Source of the DNA: Russula earlei
Lineage: Eukaryota > Basidiomycota > Agaricomycetes > Russulales > Russulaceae
Assembly: GCA_025769875.1 (NCBI GenBank)
Contig: JAGFNK010000031.1
Span: 1 to 64,000 of the forward strand
Length of the DNA: 64,000 nucleotides
Direction: 5' to 3'
The notes below the pieces were generated by a model. That model was not told where the DNA came from and did not search any database. It was given only the letters and a program-made list of their open reading frames with translations. Each line of letters begins with the position of its first letter. The stretch's first letter is position 1. The position numbers were made by a program, and so were the translations under genes. Shown here one piece after another: positions 22,736 through 33,900 of this stretch.

Positions 22736-23560
22736 TGACAGGCACAGGAGGAATGGGCAATGTGGAGGTGATGATGGGCATTGTTGGACATGTGGGGATG
22801 GCAGGGATGATGACTGGTGGTGCTGCTGAGGGCATGGGGGCTGAAGCTACAGCTGAGGCAGGTGGAGTGGTGATGGAGGTTGATGAGACTGAGGTGGCAG
22901 CAATGACAACTATGGGTGATGGAGAGATGGTGGTGGAGGCTGGTGACATGGGGGGGGGTGGCTGCAGCAGAGGATGAAGCTGGGGAAATGGCAGCATATG
23001 CTGGGTATGAGAAATACTCATTGTTGTTGTTGTTGTTGTTGTTGAGGGAACTGAGACTGCATTCCCACTGGATGTCACAGGGACATTGAGAATTACTAGG
23101 TATAAAAAATTGGCACTATGAAATATAAGATAGTCTGTACAAAACCTGTACAACACCCATATATCTGTGAGTAAGGGTACTGTGTTGTGTGGGTACAACA
23201 AACTGAAACCTGTACCCATACCCATGTCACACACTACAGATGTGTAGTGCCTCTTCACTTGAGGCCATGCTAAGCACAGCACCTATGCCTTGTGACTGTC
23301 TGGCAAATGCCAAGAAACCCTAAAAAAGGACTTCTGATATTATGATATTATGTGATGTCATGATGAGAGTCTTTGGAATTTCGCAAAAATGTGACACCCA
23401 AATCCAGACTGTCAGACTTTGTCAGCAGAGCGGTGCTTGAACATCTTTACAATTCAGAAAATAAATATAATTATTTAATGATAAGAATAAATTACTTATG
23501 GAAATTGTGGTGTAAATCGTGGCATAACAGAGGGTCAACATCGCACCACACTCTTCCACT
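22736..23560. other. Low-complexity region with a TTG microsatellite
   Basis: The minus strand is open over 22736-23100 and encodes an Ala/Pro/Thr/Ser-rich, poly-Thr-containing stretch of no recognisable family. A (TTG)8 microsatellite lies at 23021-23044. From about 23100 to 23560 I see only AT-rich intergenic sequence. Confidence 0.4.
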
Positions 23561-23569
23561 GCAATGATG

Positions 23570-24060
23570 CCCAAGCCACATCCCACTCCCTCACACCTCC
23601 ACCATCCTGCCAGCAACAGACATCATGCCCTTGCGATTGCAACGGGGATGCCCTCCCAACAAATCAGCACCACATGAAGGCTGAACAGCCCTGCCAATGC
23701 CACTCCCTCATTGCCTCCATCATCCTGCCAACACACACCACATGACTGTGATCCCCTTCGCACACACATTCTCCCAACAAACTGATGCACACAAGGGCTG
23801 AACAGTCCCGCCCAATGCCACTCCCCCACCTTCATCATCTCACCTTCAACGCATGCTGTGCCATTGTGGGTGTGCCCTACTGACAAATTGATACACCACA
23901 CAAAGGCCGAATGGCCCCACCCAATGCCACTCCCTCACCACCTCTATCACACCAGCACACGCTGCATGATCATGATTGCTTTTGCGAGCACGTTCTCCTG
24001 ACAAACCAGTGAACCCCAAAATGAAGGCCAAACAGTCCCGCCTAATGCCACCCTCAATGT
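23570..24060. repeat. Minisatellite of about 110-120 bp units
   Basis: The block GGCTGAACAGTCCCGCCCAA, followed by TGCCACTCCC, recurs at 23679, 23796, 23905 and 24026, with intervals of 117, 109 and 121 bases. The intervening text (catcctgccaacacac..., ttctcccaacaaa...) is also repeated. A fifth, partial unit begins near 23570. Units differ by substitutions, many at CG/TG/CA sites. No coding function is apparent. Confidence 0.7.
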
Positions 24061-24758
24061 CACAAGTGGCATTCTGGCTTTCAGGTGCTTTCTTTCATTT
24101 TCCCTTTCTTTTCTTCTTTTCTTCCTTTTTCTTTTCTTCATGTTCTCGCCTCTGGTCTAGGGTATGCAGGACTGCTCTGGTGGACCTCCAGAATCAGAAC
24201 CATTGCAGCACACATGGCAGAGACAATGCTCTGCATGCTGCAGCTGCTCCCCCAGCACCTGCACACTCACCACATGCTCAACCCCGCCGGCATCATCCCA
24301 CCCACAATACACATTGCACAATTGCAATCGCCTTCACACATGCTCACCTGCCTCTGACTCAATTTGTCATGCTTCTAGGCTTTTCTTTTCTTTCTTTTCT
24401 CTTTATTTTTTTTCTTTCCTTTTCTATTAGCTACTCAACTTTGGTCTATTAACATGTGCCTTTGAGTAGGCTAGTCTACAATAATAGAACCTGAGTTCTA
24501 TCATTCTGAGTCCTGCACATGGTCCTAACACACCAGCCTTCTTGGCATGCATCAAGTTGAGCCCTTAGATTAAGTTTAAATATTATTTATTTTGTTGTAC
24601 TTAACTCTTGAATACACCATTATGAAACTTAAGAATTGTGTGTAATTATCATCTGTGTTTGAAAACAATTGTGGAGTTGATGGGAATTGCCTTGAGGAGC
24701 CAAGTTGGTGGGGCACTTGCCTTTTCTGGAGCGTGACACTTTTTGCAAAAAGCCATCA
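24061..24758. other. Spacer with two polypyrimidine tracts
   Basis: No recognisable gene. Two nearly pure T/C tracts lie at about 24090-24140 and 24374-24430; the rest is AT-rich without clear features. Confidence 0.4.
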
Positions 24759-24840
24759 ACTCATGACACGACGGGCAGGAAGGGATAAGTTGACTATAAG
24801 CGGAGTCGACTTATCCCTTCCTGCCCGTCATGTCATGAGT
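24759..24840. repeat. Long hairpin: 36-bp arms, 10-bp loop
   Basis: Arm 24759-24794 and arm 24805-24840 are inverted copies with only two mismatches, separated by TATAAGCGGA. The flanks (CTGGAG..., ...CTCCAG) extend the symmetry loosely. Such a structure could be a foldback relic or a small-RNA precursor; the sequence alone does not decide. Confidence 0.85.
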
Positions 24841-25098
24841 ACTCCTGTCACACAAGTGACTCCAGAAACCCCTGAATTTCAAAAAGTTTGCAAAAGTTTC
24901 AACATTTTCATTGCCATATGGGGCCTCAAGTCTTTTTTCACACACAAGACTGAGTTATAATCCTACACAATTGTCATTTGTCATGTGTAATATGCCGATA
25001 ATTATGCTCTGGCTGTGGATATAATATAATAAATGAATGTCACAAAGCACGATCATTCATCGGTTTTTTTTTTCAAATTCAATCTACCCTCGACGACA

Positions 25099-25395
25099 TC
25101 AGAAACAGCCCGAAGTTTGTCCGGCTTTTCGCCCTGGCTCGTTCCAGTCCCACGGCTCTTTGCCACTTTTTCCAGCTCCGCACTTAAAGCTGTTTGATGA
25201 GAGACCCATGGTGGTATTGTCTTGGGCCGCACGACATCTACTATTCTTTTCTTGGGATTCTGGCCTCTGCAAGGTAAAGTCAACTTCGGGGGAGAAAGTG
25301 GTCTTTAAGAGGTCGTCGTACGATGCAGGAAGTGCGAACGATGGAACGACGCCAACAGAGAGGCAAAATATGGCGAAAATAGAAGAGGTTCGCAT
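25099..25395 (-). CDS. Predicted small secreted protein
   Basis: A 98-codon minus-strand frame from ATG 25395. The N-terminus MRTSSIFAIFCLSVGVVPSFA has the charge, hydrophobic core and small-residue end of a signal peptide, with likely cleavage before LPASYDD. The mature part has three Cys (in NSRCRAAQ, SFKCGAG and the C-terminal GCF) and one NTT sequon. A TATA box (CTATAAAATTC, about 25570) lies some 175 bp upstream, followed by a pyrimidine-rich leader, as in many fungal genes. A decayed second copy is at 44853-45321. I do not recognise the family. Introns cannot be excluded, so the C-terminus is uncertain. Confidence 0.5.
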   Translation of the reverse strand: MRTSSIFAIFCLSVGVVPSFALPASYDDLLKTTFSPEVDFTLQRPESQEKNSRCRAAQDNTTMGLSSNSFKCGAGKSGKEPWDWNEPGRKAGQTSGCF

Positions 25396-25559
25396 TTTGT
25401 ATGTTATAGGTGAGGTTATGGATTTCGGAATGGAAGTTGTCGAAGTTGTCGACGTCTAAACAAGACAGCAGCGTAGAAAGGTTTGAACGATTGTCGATCA
25501 CCGGTACCAGCCAGTGGTAGAATGTAGTGAATAGGGAGCGCAGCTGGGGAGATTTGCGA

Positions 25560-25585
25560 CCAGGCATTGAATTTTATAGTATGGC
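25560..25585 (-). promoter_or_regulatory. TATA box of the secreted-protein gene
   Basis: The minus strand reads CCATACTATAAAATTC here, followed by a CT-rich leader of about 175 nt to the ATG at 25395. The same arrangement is kept in the second copy near 45390. Confidence 0.45.
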
Positions 25586-25728
25586 AAGTCGGCCTCCCCT
25601 CCGAGTCTGTCCACGTCCACAAATTCCGGACCAGGATCATGATGGACAATGCCATACTACATCATGATTCAATTGATGTGACGTTGATGGATGCATCAAG
25701 TATTCCATAGCTATATAACACTGATCTA

Positions 25729-26390
25729 CTCCCACTTGTCGGTGACTGTCTTTTATTGCTAGTATATAAAGCCTCAGGATCATTCCCTAGAGCTGAGCAA
25801 TGCTAATGTGATTGTTAAATGGATATCAGTCTCAGACTTGGAGGAGAGGTACAAATAGAACCCTCGTTTCCTTATCCTCTCTCGATCACAGCATACTGGG
25901 AGGGACGACCGCGATGGGCGAGTCGCGCCTGTCCCAGCCGGTCGGGAGCGTTCGGCAGCAAGCTCTCGCTCGAGCAGGTCACTAAAGACCGGCAGTCGTG
26001 AGTCCCGCTCCGCTCTGGAGCGTGGTCGGACAACTTGACGCCTTTGTCCGACGCTTCGGATACTGAGGACGAGCCAGGGTTTGAAGGGTCTCTGTCATCC
26101 GTTTCCGGGGCCGAGTCTGATGGAGAGCCGAACGGAGATGATGGCAAAGTGCAGACGCGCGTGGACGCACGGCCTTTACCCTCGCAAAACGAGCTCAAGA
26201 CACTTGTCAAGGCCCTGATAGGGTACGCGGAGGTGCTAGAATGGAGAGTGTGGTGGCGGTTTCGGGCCGCAAGGGGCGCGTGCAGAGGAGCGCTATCGCA
26301 TGACGCAACACGGCGCGTCCCGGGGCTCCTTGAACCGCTACCACCACCAGGTGCGGATTTCCCACGATAAAACCGGGGCAAGGATAGGCG
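25729..26390 (+). other. Possible truncated host gene (unrecognised)
   Basis: A TATA-like GTATATAAAG (about 25760) lies about 50 bp before an ATG at 25819. Frames 25819-26001 and 26035-26370 (Ser/Asp/Glu-rich, SDASDTEDEPGFEGSL) are more GC-rich than the neighbouring LINE. They may be exons of a gene broken by the LINE insertion, but I could not join them convincingly and recognise no domain. Confidence 0.2.
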
Positions 26391-26820
26391 ATGAGGATGA
26401 CAGTGGACTCTGCAAAGTCAGACCTACCCGTCTGAGCCTTCATTCAGAGATAATGGCCCCCATATACAAAACCTACTGCGTGAGCAACCGCCCCACTAGG
26501 CGAATAACACAGTCACCCCTCTGAGTCACCCCCCTCGGAGGCCTCCCTGACACCCACCCTGGCTCGCACTCCCCCCTGCCTGAGCACCCTCATATAATAA
26601 CTCCAAACTATAAATAAGAATGTAGAGATCACAGTGATCAAAACTTCGTAAACCAGTCAAAACTTTAATCCCTACATATCAATAGACCCTGAGAATAAGT
26701 AACGAGAATACCCAAACCAACCTGCCCTAGGTAAACTAAATGCCCCTGTATTCCGCTAAGCGATGAGAACACTGACCTCACCCTGGATCTGATCCCCCAC
26801 ATGCAACCCACCAAGACCAA

Positions 26821-28606
26821 ATGATAACAAAATACAACACCCCACCGGAGATTGAATCTCCCCATCCCACCACACCCGATGCCACTGTTGCCATGAGCCA
26901 CGCCCCTCCTTTCATGCCTCAAAGGACTCCTTTCATCATCCCAATACAAAATCAGGACAACATACCCCACACGAGACTCCTGCACCACAACATGTTGCTC
27001 ACACCCTCCACTAAAGAACAACCCACCAAATCTTCAACCACCGCTAGAGTCGCCCTCACCACAGGACCAGCAGCCTCCTCCCTAGAGGCTAGAAAACGCA
27101 AACAAAAATGCCAAAGTACTTCACCACACCCTACATCTCCTGCTTCCTGACTTACACCATCCTAGATGTAACTGATGACCCTCTGGGTGACCAAACCACC
27201 CACATGGACCCAGCCCAACCAACAATGACCACCATCTCCATTCCAGCCTCAGCAGCCCGACGTGGCCCCACCTTCTCGCCCACCCCAATGGTCCCTTACT
27301 CTCCTACCAAACCGGACACCTCACAGTCCCCCCCCTATGATCCGATGCTGGATGACACCTCACCAACCTCCCCCAAGTCCCCCACCCCCTTCTGCACCAA
27401 TCTAGTCTCTGACTCAGATGACGCCCTAGAGGACATAACGATGAGAGACACCCACATCACCTCCCTATACACCCCACAAACTAGAGAGGAAGACTCTACC
27501 CCCAAATGTGCCTGCCTTGCAGGGACCCGCTCTGAAGCTAGCCTCACCACCACACCAACATCCGTATCCTCTGACACGGCTACAGCTCTTCAAACATGCT
27601 TGGAAGCCCTTGCCAAACATTTTACCTCCTGCCCCATCAACAAAGATGCCTCACACGACCCAATTGACAAATACACTAACTGCGAACATTTCCCAGTAGT
27701 CCATGACCCACACCCCACTGCAGCTCTAGACAACATCAACATTGAATGCACTGTAGGATGGGTACATCGCCCAGGTGACAAACTCCTAGCTATCCCCTTT
27801 GACACCGAAGCTAGTGAGCTTGAGACCCATGACTCAATCAAGGGCAGAATTTTCACCGCAGTCACTGAAATATCCAAGGCTGATAACATTGGCATCGCTG
27901 GGCCCACCCCCTAGCAAAGAAGCACACCACTCCCCCACATCCTTTCTCATTTACAACCTCACCGATGCACAGAAAGTCGCCCTCCTCAAACACAGGGTCT
28001 GGTCCACCTCCTCCCTCACCTTCTGAGTGACAACCCTTGACTCACCTTGCCTGGACTTTCTCTTCACTATAAGAGGCTTCACTACACATATTATAGATGA
28101 GGTACAATGAATGGTATATAACATATGGATGGATGACACCACCAAAGAATTCCTCACTGGCACCGTCAATACCTACAACCCCAGCGACCAACATGATATC
28201 GCCACCTCCATAAGCCACTTCATAGAATCTGTAACTGTCATGCACCTAGACCTAAAAACCAACAGAGGAGCCCTTACCCCACACTTTAACATATACACTA
28301 GAGGTAAAGCCATCCCAAACGATGACCTATGGTTCACCCTCTGAGATTTACTGGCCAAATGATCCTACGCAACTGCCCTACAGGGGAAAGGGGAAACTGT
28401 GATCGCCCCCTTCCACTGTGGCATATGTCACAGCACTGACCACCCGAGAGGCCTATGCCCATTCCCTCAAATAAAAGACTGGAATGGTCCTAAGAACCGT
28501 CCTTCTGCCACATACACAACCATGAGGAACACCCTCCCCCACAAGGAGGGCAGAGGACGCAATCAAATGATGCTCCTGAGACGTGACTGACTAACAAATA
28601 TGATAC
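26821..28606 (+). pseudogene. LINE ORF1 (gag-like, CCHC knuckle)
   Basis: Plus strand: Pro/Thr/Ser-rich N-terminal half (26821-27914, with a frameshift near 27108-27150 and another near 27895). Then comes a globular part (SFLIYNLTDAQKVALLKHRV ... NIWMDDTTKEFLTGTV ... SHFIESVTVMHLDLKTNR). Near the end is a CCHC knuckle, CGICHSTDHPRGLC (about 28414-28455). Four in-frame stops in the second half are all TGA. The frame closes at a TAG near 28620, about 130 bp before the ORF2 start. Confidence 0.7.
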
Positions 28607-29177
28607 AATGTTATAATAAATAGTAACCAAAGAGCTCCATTTCCCTTGACTGCCTATGCCACCCCTTACAAATAGTACATCCCTTTGTTTCTGAAAATGC
28701 CCTAATAAAGTCACTCCCACCCTAAAACCCCTCACAGTCTTGCCCCCGCCATGAGCACAATAAACTCCCACCCCACAGCTGCTGAATCCCAACCTGCTGG
28801 CCAGGAGGGACGTGCAACCCCTGCACCTAACAGCACACACCCATGCCCCGAAACACTCACCCATGTTGAACCCCCACCTGAACGCCACTCAAACCAAAGG
28901 ATGAGAGCCAACATTAACATAGCCACCCTAAACATGAATGGCTTCACAGCCCCCACAGCAAATATGACTGGGCCCGAGAAATGGTCAGCAGTCTACCACA
29001 CCATGAGAACCCATAACATAGCAATCCTAGCCCTACAAGAGACACACCTCAATCACCACCAACTACAAGTCATTCAAACATGTCTAGGCTCAAAGCTCAA
29101 CATAATAGTCTCCCTCAACCAAAACAGCCCATGCGCGTCTGCAGGAGTGGCCTTCGTAATAAATAAAAGACTCATTA

Positions 29178-29670
29178 TGTCACCGACTGGGGGCGGTGTC
29201 GCTGACAAATTGTTTCACGCACGAGATGTGCGCACTGAGTCGAGCGAGACGACGAGTTCTCACGAGAGTCGGGGATCTCGGTGACAACACAGCGAAGGCT
29301 AGTGTGTACCATGGAGAGGAAATGTGATAGAAAAGTCTTCACGTTCAAAGACTTCGAGAATAGGGAGAGTTTCTGAGTCGATTGCTTGATTCCCTGCAAG
29401 CCTACAGTCCTGAAGCTAGAATCCAGTGATATTCACAAGAGAACAAGCTTAAGGCTTGTTCTCTGTTACTGACAGGTTTATATAGACAACTATGTCCTAT
29501 ATCAAATAGCAGACATGAGGTAGCAACGAGACGGTCTGGACTGGGACACGTTGGAAAGTAGTGGTACATGCGAGGCTGAGTGAGTCATACAAATGTGCGG
29601 GAATCATGAGGCTTGTCCGGGTTGGCTTGTCCGGTTGCCGGTTCGGTCTGAGGGACCGGTATCTGTGACA
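29178..29670 (-). repeat. 3' LTR of I-2
   Basis: A 493-bp LTR, TGTCACCGACTGG...ATCTGTGACA. On the minus strand it has CTATATAAAC and, about 20 nt later, the hairpin GAGAACAAGC / GCTTGTTCTC with a CTTAA loop. Confidence 0.93.
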
Positions 29671-29681
29671 TCACCCCCTTG
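29671..29681 (-). other. Polypurine tract of I-2
   Basis: The minus strand reads CAAGGGGGTGA directly against the 3' LTR. The ORF3 stop codon is only 8 bases further upstream. Confidence 0.8.
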
Positions 29682-29688
29682 TTAACGT

Positions 29689-30936
29689 CTAAGCAACATA
29701 GGGGATAATGGTGGAGCGACAGTGGTGGGTATGGAAGTGAATCTGGTCGTGAGGGACTCGACATATTTTCTCGGGTCTGCATTGTCGATGGGGACTTCTG
29801 CAGTAGTCGGCTATGTGTCCTTGGCGGTTGCAGAGAATGCAGACGGCGATCTTGGAGCATTCAAAGGTATCGTGTCCTCCATCCTTGCACCAAGCGCATC
29901 TGTCAGAGAGTTGGGGGGAGAATTGATACCACGGATCGAGGAGAGCTTGTTTAGCGTCCTGATGTTCTTGTTCGGTGAGCTGAGGCATAGTCCCGAATAG
30001 GACACGTGGTTCAAGGCGAGCTTTGGCGTTAGCTTTAGCTAATTTGACTTCTGAATCTCTTACTTCCCACATCATGTTGTGGTATCTTTCTCGAGCGGTG
30101 ACGAGGGAATTTGCCATCTGTCGTGTTTTCTTTATGGCGAATTGATAATGACGTACTTTGGCCTCTAATGACAGGTCCTGTTCGAACCTAAGCGCCTCAT
30201 CTATCGCTTTAGTGTGTCTGAGGCCCTCTTTGAACAAGAAGGCATCTTTTTGCGTAAGGAGGGGGCGAGGGTAGGGATCAGCTCGAGCTCGGATGGGGAT
30301 GCGGTGAGTGGGACATCCAGGGCCGTAGGTGGCTAAGAGAGAGGGGAAGCCGTGTGCAAGATCAGGGAGGACAAAGCGAGGGGGGAGCGTGTCTTCTTCA
30401 TTTCCGGGGTCTGGAATTAGTAATTCTAGGCCTAGGTCTCCTTCTTCCCATCCTTCTCCAAGTTCCTCTAGTTCTGAGCGTTGTACGTGGTTGATGGTCG
30501 GCTCATAGACAGGAGGTGGTGTCCTCTCGAGGTTTATTGGGGCGAAGTTCTCGTTTAGTACGACTACGCTCTCGACTTGTTGGATGGTGGGTGTAGTGAT
30601 GCGTGGGGGAATTGGAATGGGGTTGGGTGAGGGAGTGCGAACATGATAGGATGGACTGCAAGTTCTTATGGGCGTGTTAGTTCCACAAGTGGGGGATCGA
30701 TTGCCGAAGGCTCGTAGTATCATGGTGAGGGAGTCGTCTTCCCACAGTTCGCATGCTTGAACAATCATGGCGGCATGTTGTGCGGCACGTCGGATGAGTA
30801 GTCTGGTGTTAATAGTGGCTGCTGTCGAGGGAGATGGTTCTCTGGACAATGGTAGATGGATGAGTGTAGGGGAGTATGGGGGAGTTGGTACGAGAGTGGC
30901 AGAGGAGGCGGTAGGAGAGTTCTGGGTGGATGACAT
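29689..30936 (-). CDS. ORF3 of I-2: zinc-knuckle protein behind the chromodomain
   Basis: The best-preserved ORF3 copy: 415 codons without a stop, from ATG 30936 (MSSTQNSPTASSATLV) to TAG at 29689-29691. Residues 1-150 are Ser/Thr/Pro-rich with repeated SPS and TPP motifs. The middle holds a conserved GPGCPTHRIPIRARADP block. Next is a long charged helical region (KDAFLFKEGLRHT through MMWEVRDSEVKLAKAN). Then come two CCHC knuckles, CAWCKDGGHDTFEC (29857-29898) and CILCNRQGHIADYC (29800-29841), and a His/Cys-rich tail. In this copy one extra base joins the chromodomain frame to it, so the open frame extends from 31428. A TATA-like ATATAAAAAG lies at 30989-30998. Two knuckles suggest nucleic-acid binding; a capsid-like or regulatory role is inference only. 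Confidence 0.7.
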   Translation of the reverse strand: MSSTQNSPTASSATLVPTPPYSPTLIHLPLSREPSPSTAATINTRLLIRRAAQHAAMIVQACELWEDDSLTMILRAFGNRSPTCGTNTPIRTCSPSYHVRTPSPNPIPIPPRITTPTIQQVESVVVLNENFAPINLERTPPPVYEPTINHVQRSELEELGEGWEEGDLGLELLIPDPGNEEDTLPPRFVLPDLAHGFPSLLATYGPGCPTHRIPIRARADPYPRPLLTQKDAFLFKEGLRHTKAIDEALRFEQDLSLEAKVRHYQFAIKKTRQMANSLVTARERYHNMMWEVRDSEVKLAKANAKARLEPRVLFGTMPQLTEQEHQDAKQALLDPWYQFSPQLSDRCAWCKDGGHDTFECSKIAVCILCNRQGHIADYCRSPHRQCRPEKICRVPHDQIHFHTHHCRSTIIPYVA

Positions 30937-33900
30937 TCTGTTGTGTTTGGGGGATGAAGCGGTAGGGAATGGTCGTTGTGATTGGTGTCTTTTTATATCT
31001 GAGGTCGTCCAGCCTGAGGCGGAATAGTATTCTTTTAGGAGTTCAGGGGCGTTGAGGTCGTAGTGGTTGACCCATGAATCATCTGACGTAGGGTACCCTT
31101 TCCAATGTACAAGGTATTGCAGTTTATGTGTTCGTCCGAATCTTCTCGTGTCTAGAATCGCTTCAATTTCGTATTCTTCCTCGTTTTCAATGGTTGGTGG
31201 AGGTCGTGTAAATGGCGTGCCGTATTCCTCCGTCTCCTTATAAGGGAGAAGTAGGTTGACGTGAAAAATGTCATGTATCCTCATTGACAGCAGGAGTTGT
31301 AATTGATATGCAACTTTGGAAATTCTTTTCGTGATGGGAAATGGGCCATATCTTTTAGGCATTAGTTTGCGTGTTCCCCGTGTCTTGAGGTTTTTTGCTT
31401 CTAACCAAACGAGGGTTCCTTCTTCCATTTCTTTGATGTTGGGTTTTAGGGGTTGTTGTTTACGTTCAAGAAGTTGTTGGGCATCTTGTCTTGCTTCTTC
31501 TAGTTGTTTTAGGCGATCGGTGGATGAAGGTACAGTTATTATCTTCTAGACTGATGTTAATTTGGGGTTTGAATCCCATGAGGAGTTTGTGTGGTGATCT
31601 CCGTGATGTTTCATGTTTCCATGAGTTGTGTGCATATTCTGCCAAAGGGAGCATTTTCACCCAGGAATGTGGATGAGTCGTGGTCCAGGGTCTTAGGTAT
31701 TGTTCTAGCCATGCATTCATCCGTTCTGTCTGTCCATCGGTTTGAGGATGAAACGCGGTGGACATGTTTTGTTTGATGCCTAGATTTTTACACAAGGCTT
31801 TTGAGAAGTTTGATGCGAATCGAGGGTCTCTGTCGGAGATGATCCTTTTAGGAATGCCAAACCAGGGCACGAGGTGTTTCAGATATTCGTGTGCAACACC
31901 TGTTCCATCGATCATTTTGTTGCATGGGATGAATTTTGTTGCTTTAGAGCATCCTTGATCGACTATGGTAAGGACGCTGTCAAATCCTTCTGATTTTGGT
32001 AGGTCGGTGATCAGGTCCATAGATACGTATTGGAAGGGGCCCTGTTCAACGTGTGTGTCAAGTGGAAAGGTCGTGGCCTTCTTTCTGGGTATATTGGTTT
32101 TGGATTCTTGGCACTTCGTGCAGCCTTTAACGTATTGTTCTACAAATTGTCGTAGTCTGGGTCCTTCGTAATGTTGTTTGACTAGGTCCCAAGTATTTGC
32201 TATTCCAGGGTGTCCTGCAAAGGGTGTCACAAGAACCGGCACATCGGACCGGACCGGCAACCTGGACAAGCCTACCCGGACAGACCTCGAATTTCCCACG
32301 TGTTTCATGACTCTCTCACAGCCTCATGTGTACCAGACGTTTCTCGCATGTTCCAGTTTCGATCGCCTCGCCTCTACCTCACGAATACTATTTGATATAG
32401 TATTTAGCATGTATATAAGACTGTCTTTTGACGAGAACAAGCCCTAAGCTTGTTCTCCTGTGAAATATCACTGGATTTCGAACTTCAGGACTTGTAGGCT
32501 TGCAAGACATCAAGCATCTTGTCTGAAACTCCTTCTGCTCATAAGTCTCCTCAACGCAAAGACTTATTCGCAGTTTCCCCTCTCCACGGAACATATTTGC
32601 CTAGGCAATATCGTCTCCGAGATCCCCGAAACTCGTGAGGACTTAGTGTCTCACTCGACTCGCTGCGCTCGTCTCGCGCGTGAACTGATTTGTCAGCAAC
32701 ACCGCCCCCAGTCGGTGACAAAGGGGGTGTCGTGGAATTGTTTTAGAATTTCTCGTCGTTTGTCAGGCTTGTCTGGTAGGTAGATTTTTTTTGCGAATAT
32801 TTTGGGTGGTAGTAGAGTGGTTTTTTGTTCTCCTATCCCCTTGTTAAGGTCTTTGCAACGAGAAAGTGTGTTGGCAATAGTGTGTGTGTGTCCAGGGATG
32901 TGTTCCATAGTGATGTTAAAGTCTTGCATATATTGCATCCATCTGGCTTGTCGTCCCGTTAATTTCTGTGGTTCTTTAAAGTATGTAAGGTTTTTGTGGT
33001 CGGTTCTTATTCTAACTGGTTTATCGGCTCCTAGGAAGAATGGTCATCCACTTTTCAGTCCGAAGATCACCGCTGCTAATTCTTTATCGTGGGCATCGTA
33101 GTTTCTTTCTGCATCTAGTAACGTTCTGGAATAATATGCAATTGGGTGTAAACAGTCTTCATATTCTTGAGATATGACTGCTCCTACAGTGAATCCTGAT
33201 GCATCGGTGTCCATTATAAATTGTTTTGTCCAGTCTGGGGTGCGGAGTATTGGATAGGATATGCAGGTTTCTTTTAGGATTTGAAAGGCTTGATCCTCCT
33301 TTGTTGTCCACTCCCACTGTTTATTCTTTTTTGTTAGATCGTTCAGTGGTCTGGCTTTTATCGAAAAGTTAGGTATAAAATTTCGGTAGAAGTTACAAAA
33401 TCCTAGGAAGCTTCTGACTTCCTTTAACGTTGATGGTGTTGGCCAGTCTTTGATTCCTTTGACCTTGACAGGGGTCCATGGTTATTTTGCCTTCTCCTAT
33501 GATTACTCTGAGGTATTCTACCTTTGTTTTGTGAAATTGACACTTCTCTGGTTTGAGGTAAAGATCGTGCTGCTTTAGTTTGGACAGTATGTGGTTGACT
33601 TTGGATGTGTGTTCCGTTTCAGTCATTTTTTGTAGCAATGATGATGTCGTCCATGTAAATCTTTAACCATCCTTGTGCGAGTTCTTCTTGGAAAATGTCG
33701 TCCATCATTGTTTGGAAGGTAGCCGGGGAATTTGTCAATCCAAAGAACATTACCGTAGGTTCGAATAATCCATCGCTGGTCTTGAAAGCTGCTTTCCATT
33801 CGTCTCCTTCTTTGATTCAAATGTTGTTGTAGCCCCATCTACATGTCAAATTTAGTAAAGAGTTCTTTCCCTGCTAAGGCGTGAATGAGTTCTGGGATCA

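Larger units (their letters stand above)
24927..25728. repeat. Duplicated locus, copy 1
   Basis: About 800 bp, from a palindromic motif at 24927-24952 to CTATATAACACTG at 25728. It is repeated in the same orientation at 44738-45546. It contains the secreted-protein gene and its promoter. The central coding part has diverged strongly between copies, while both flanks remain very similar. The LINE lies between the two copies. Confidence 0.7.

Noticed and set aside
25872..26381. 169-codon minus-strand frame
   Set aside because: Arg/Ser/Pro-rich shadow of the plus-strand acidic frame in GC-rich sequence; no recognisable protein.
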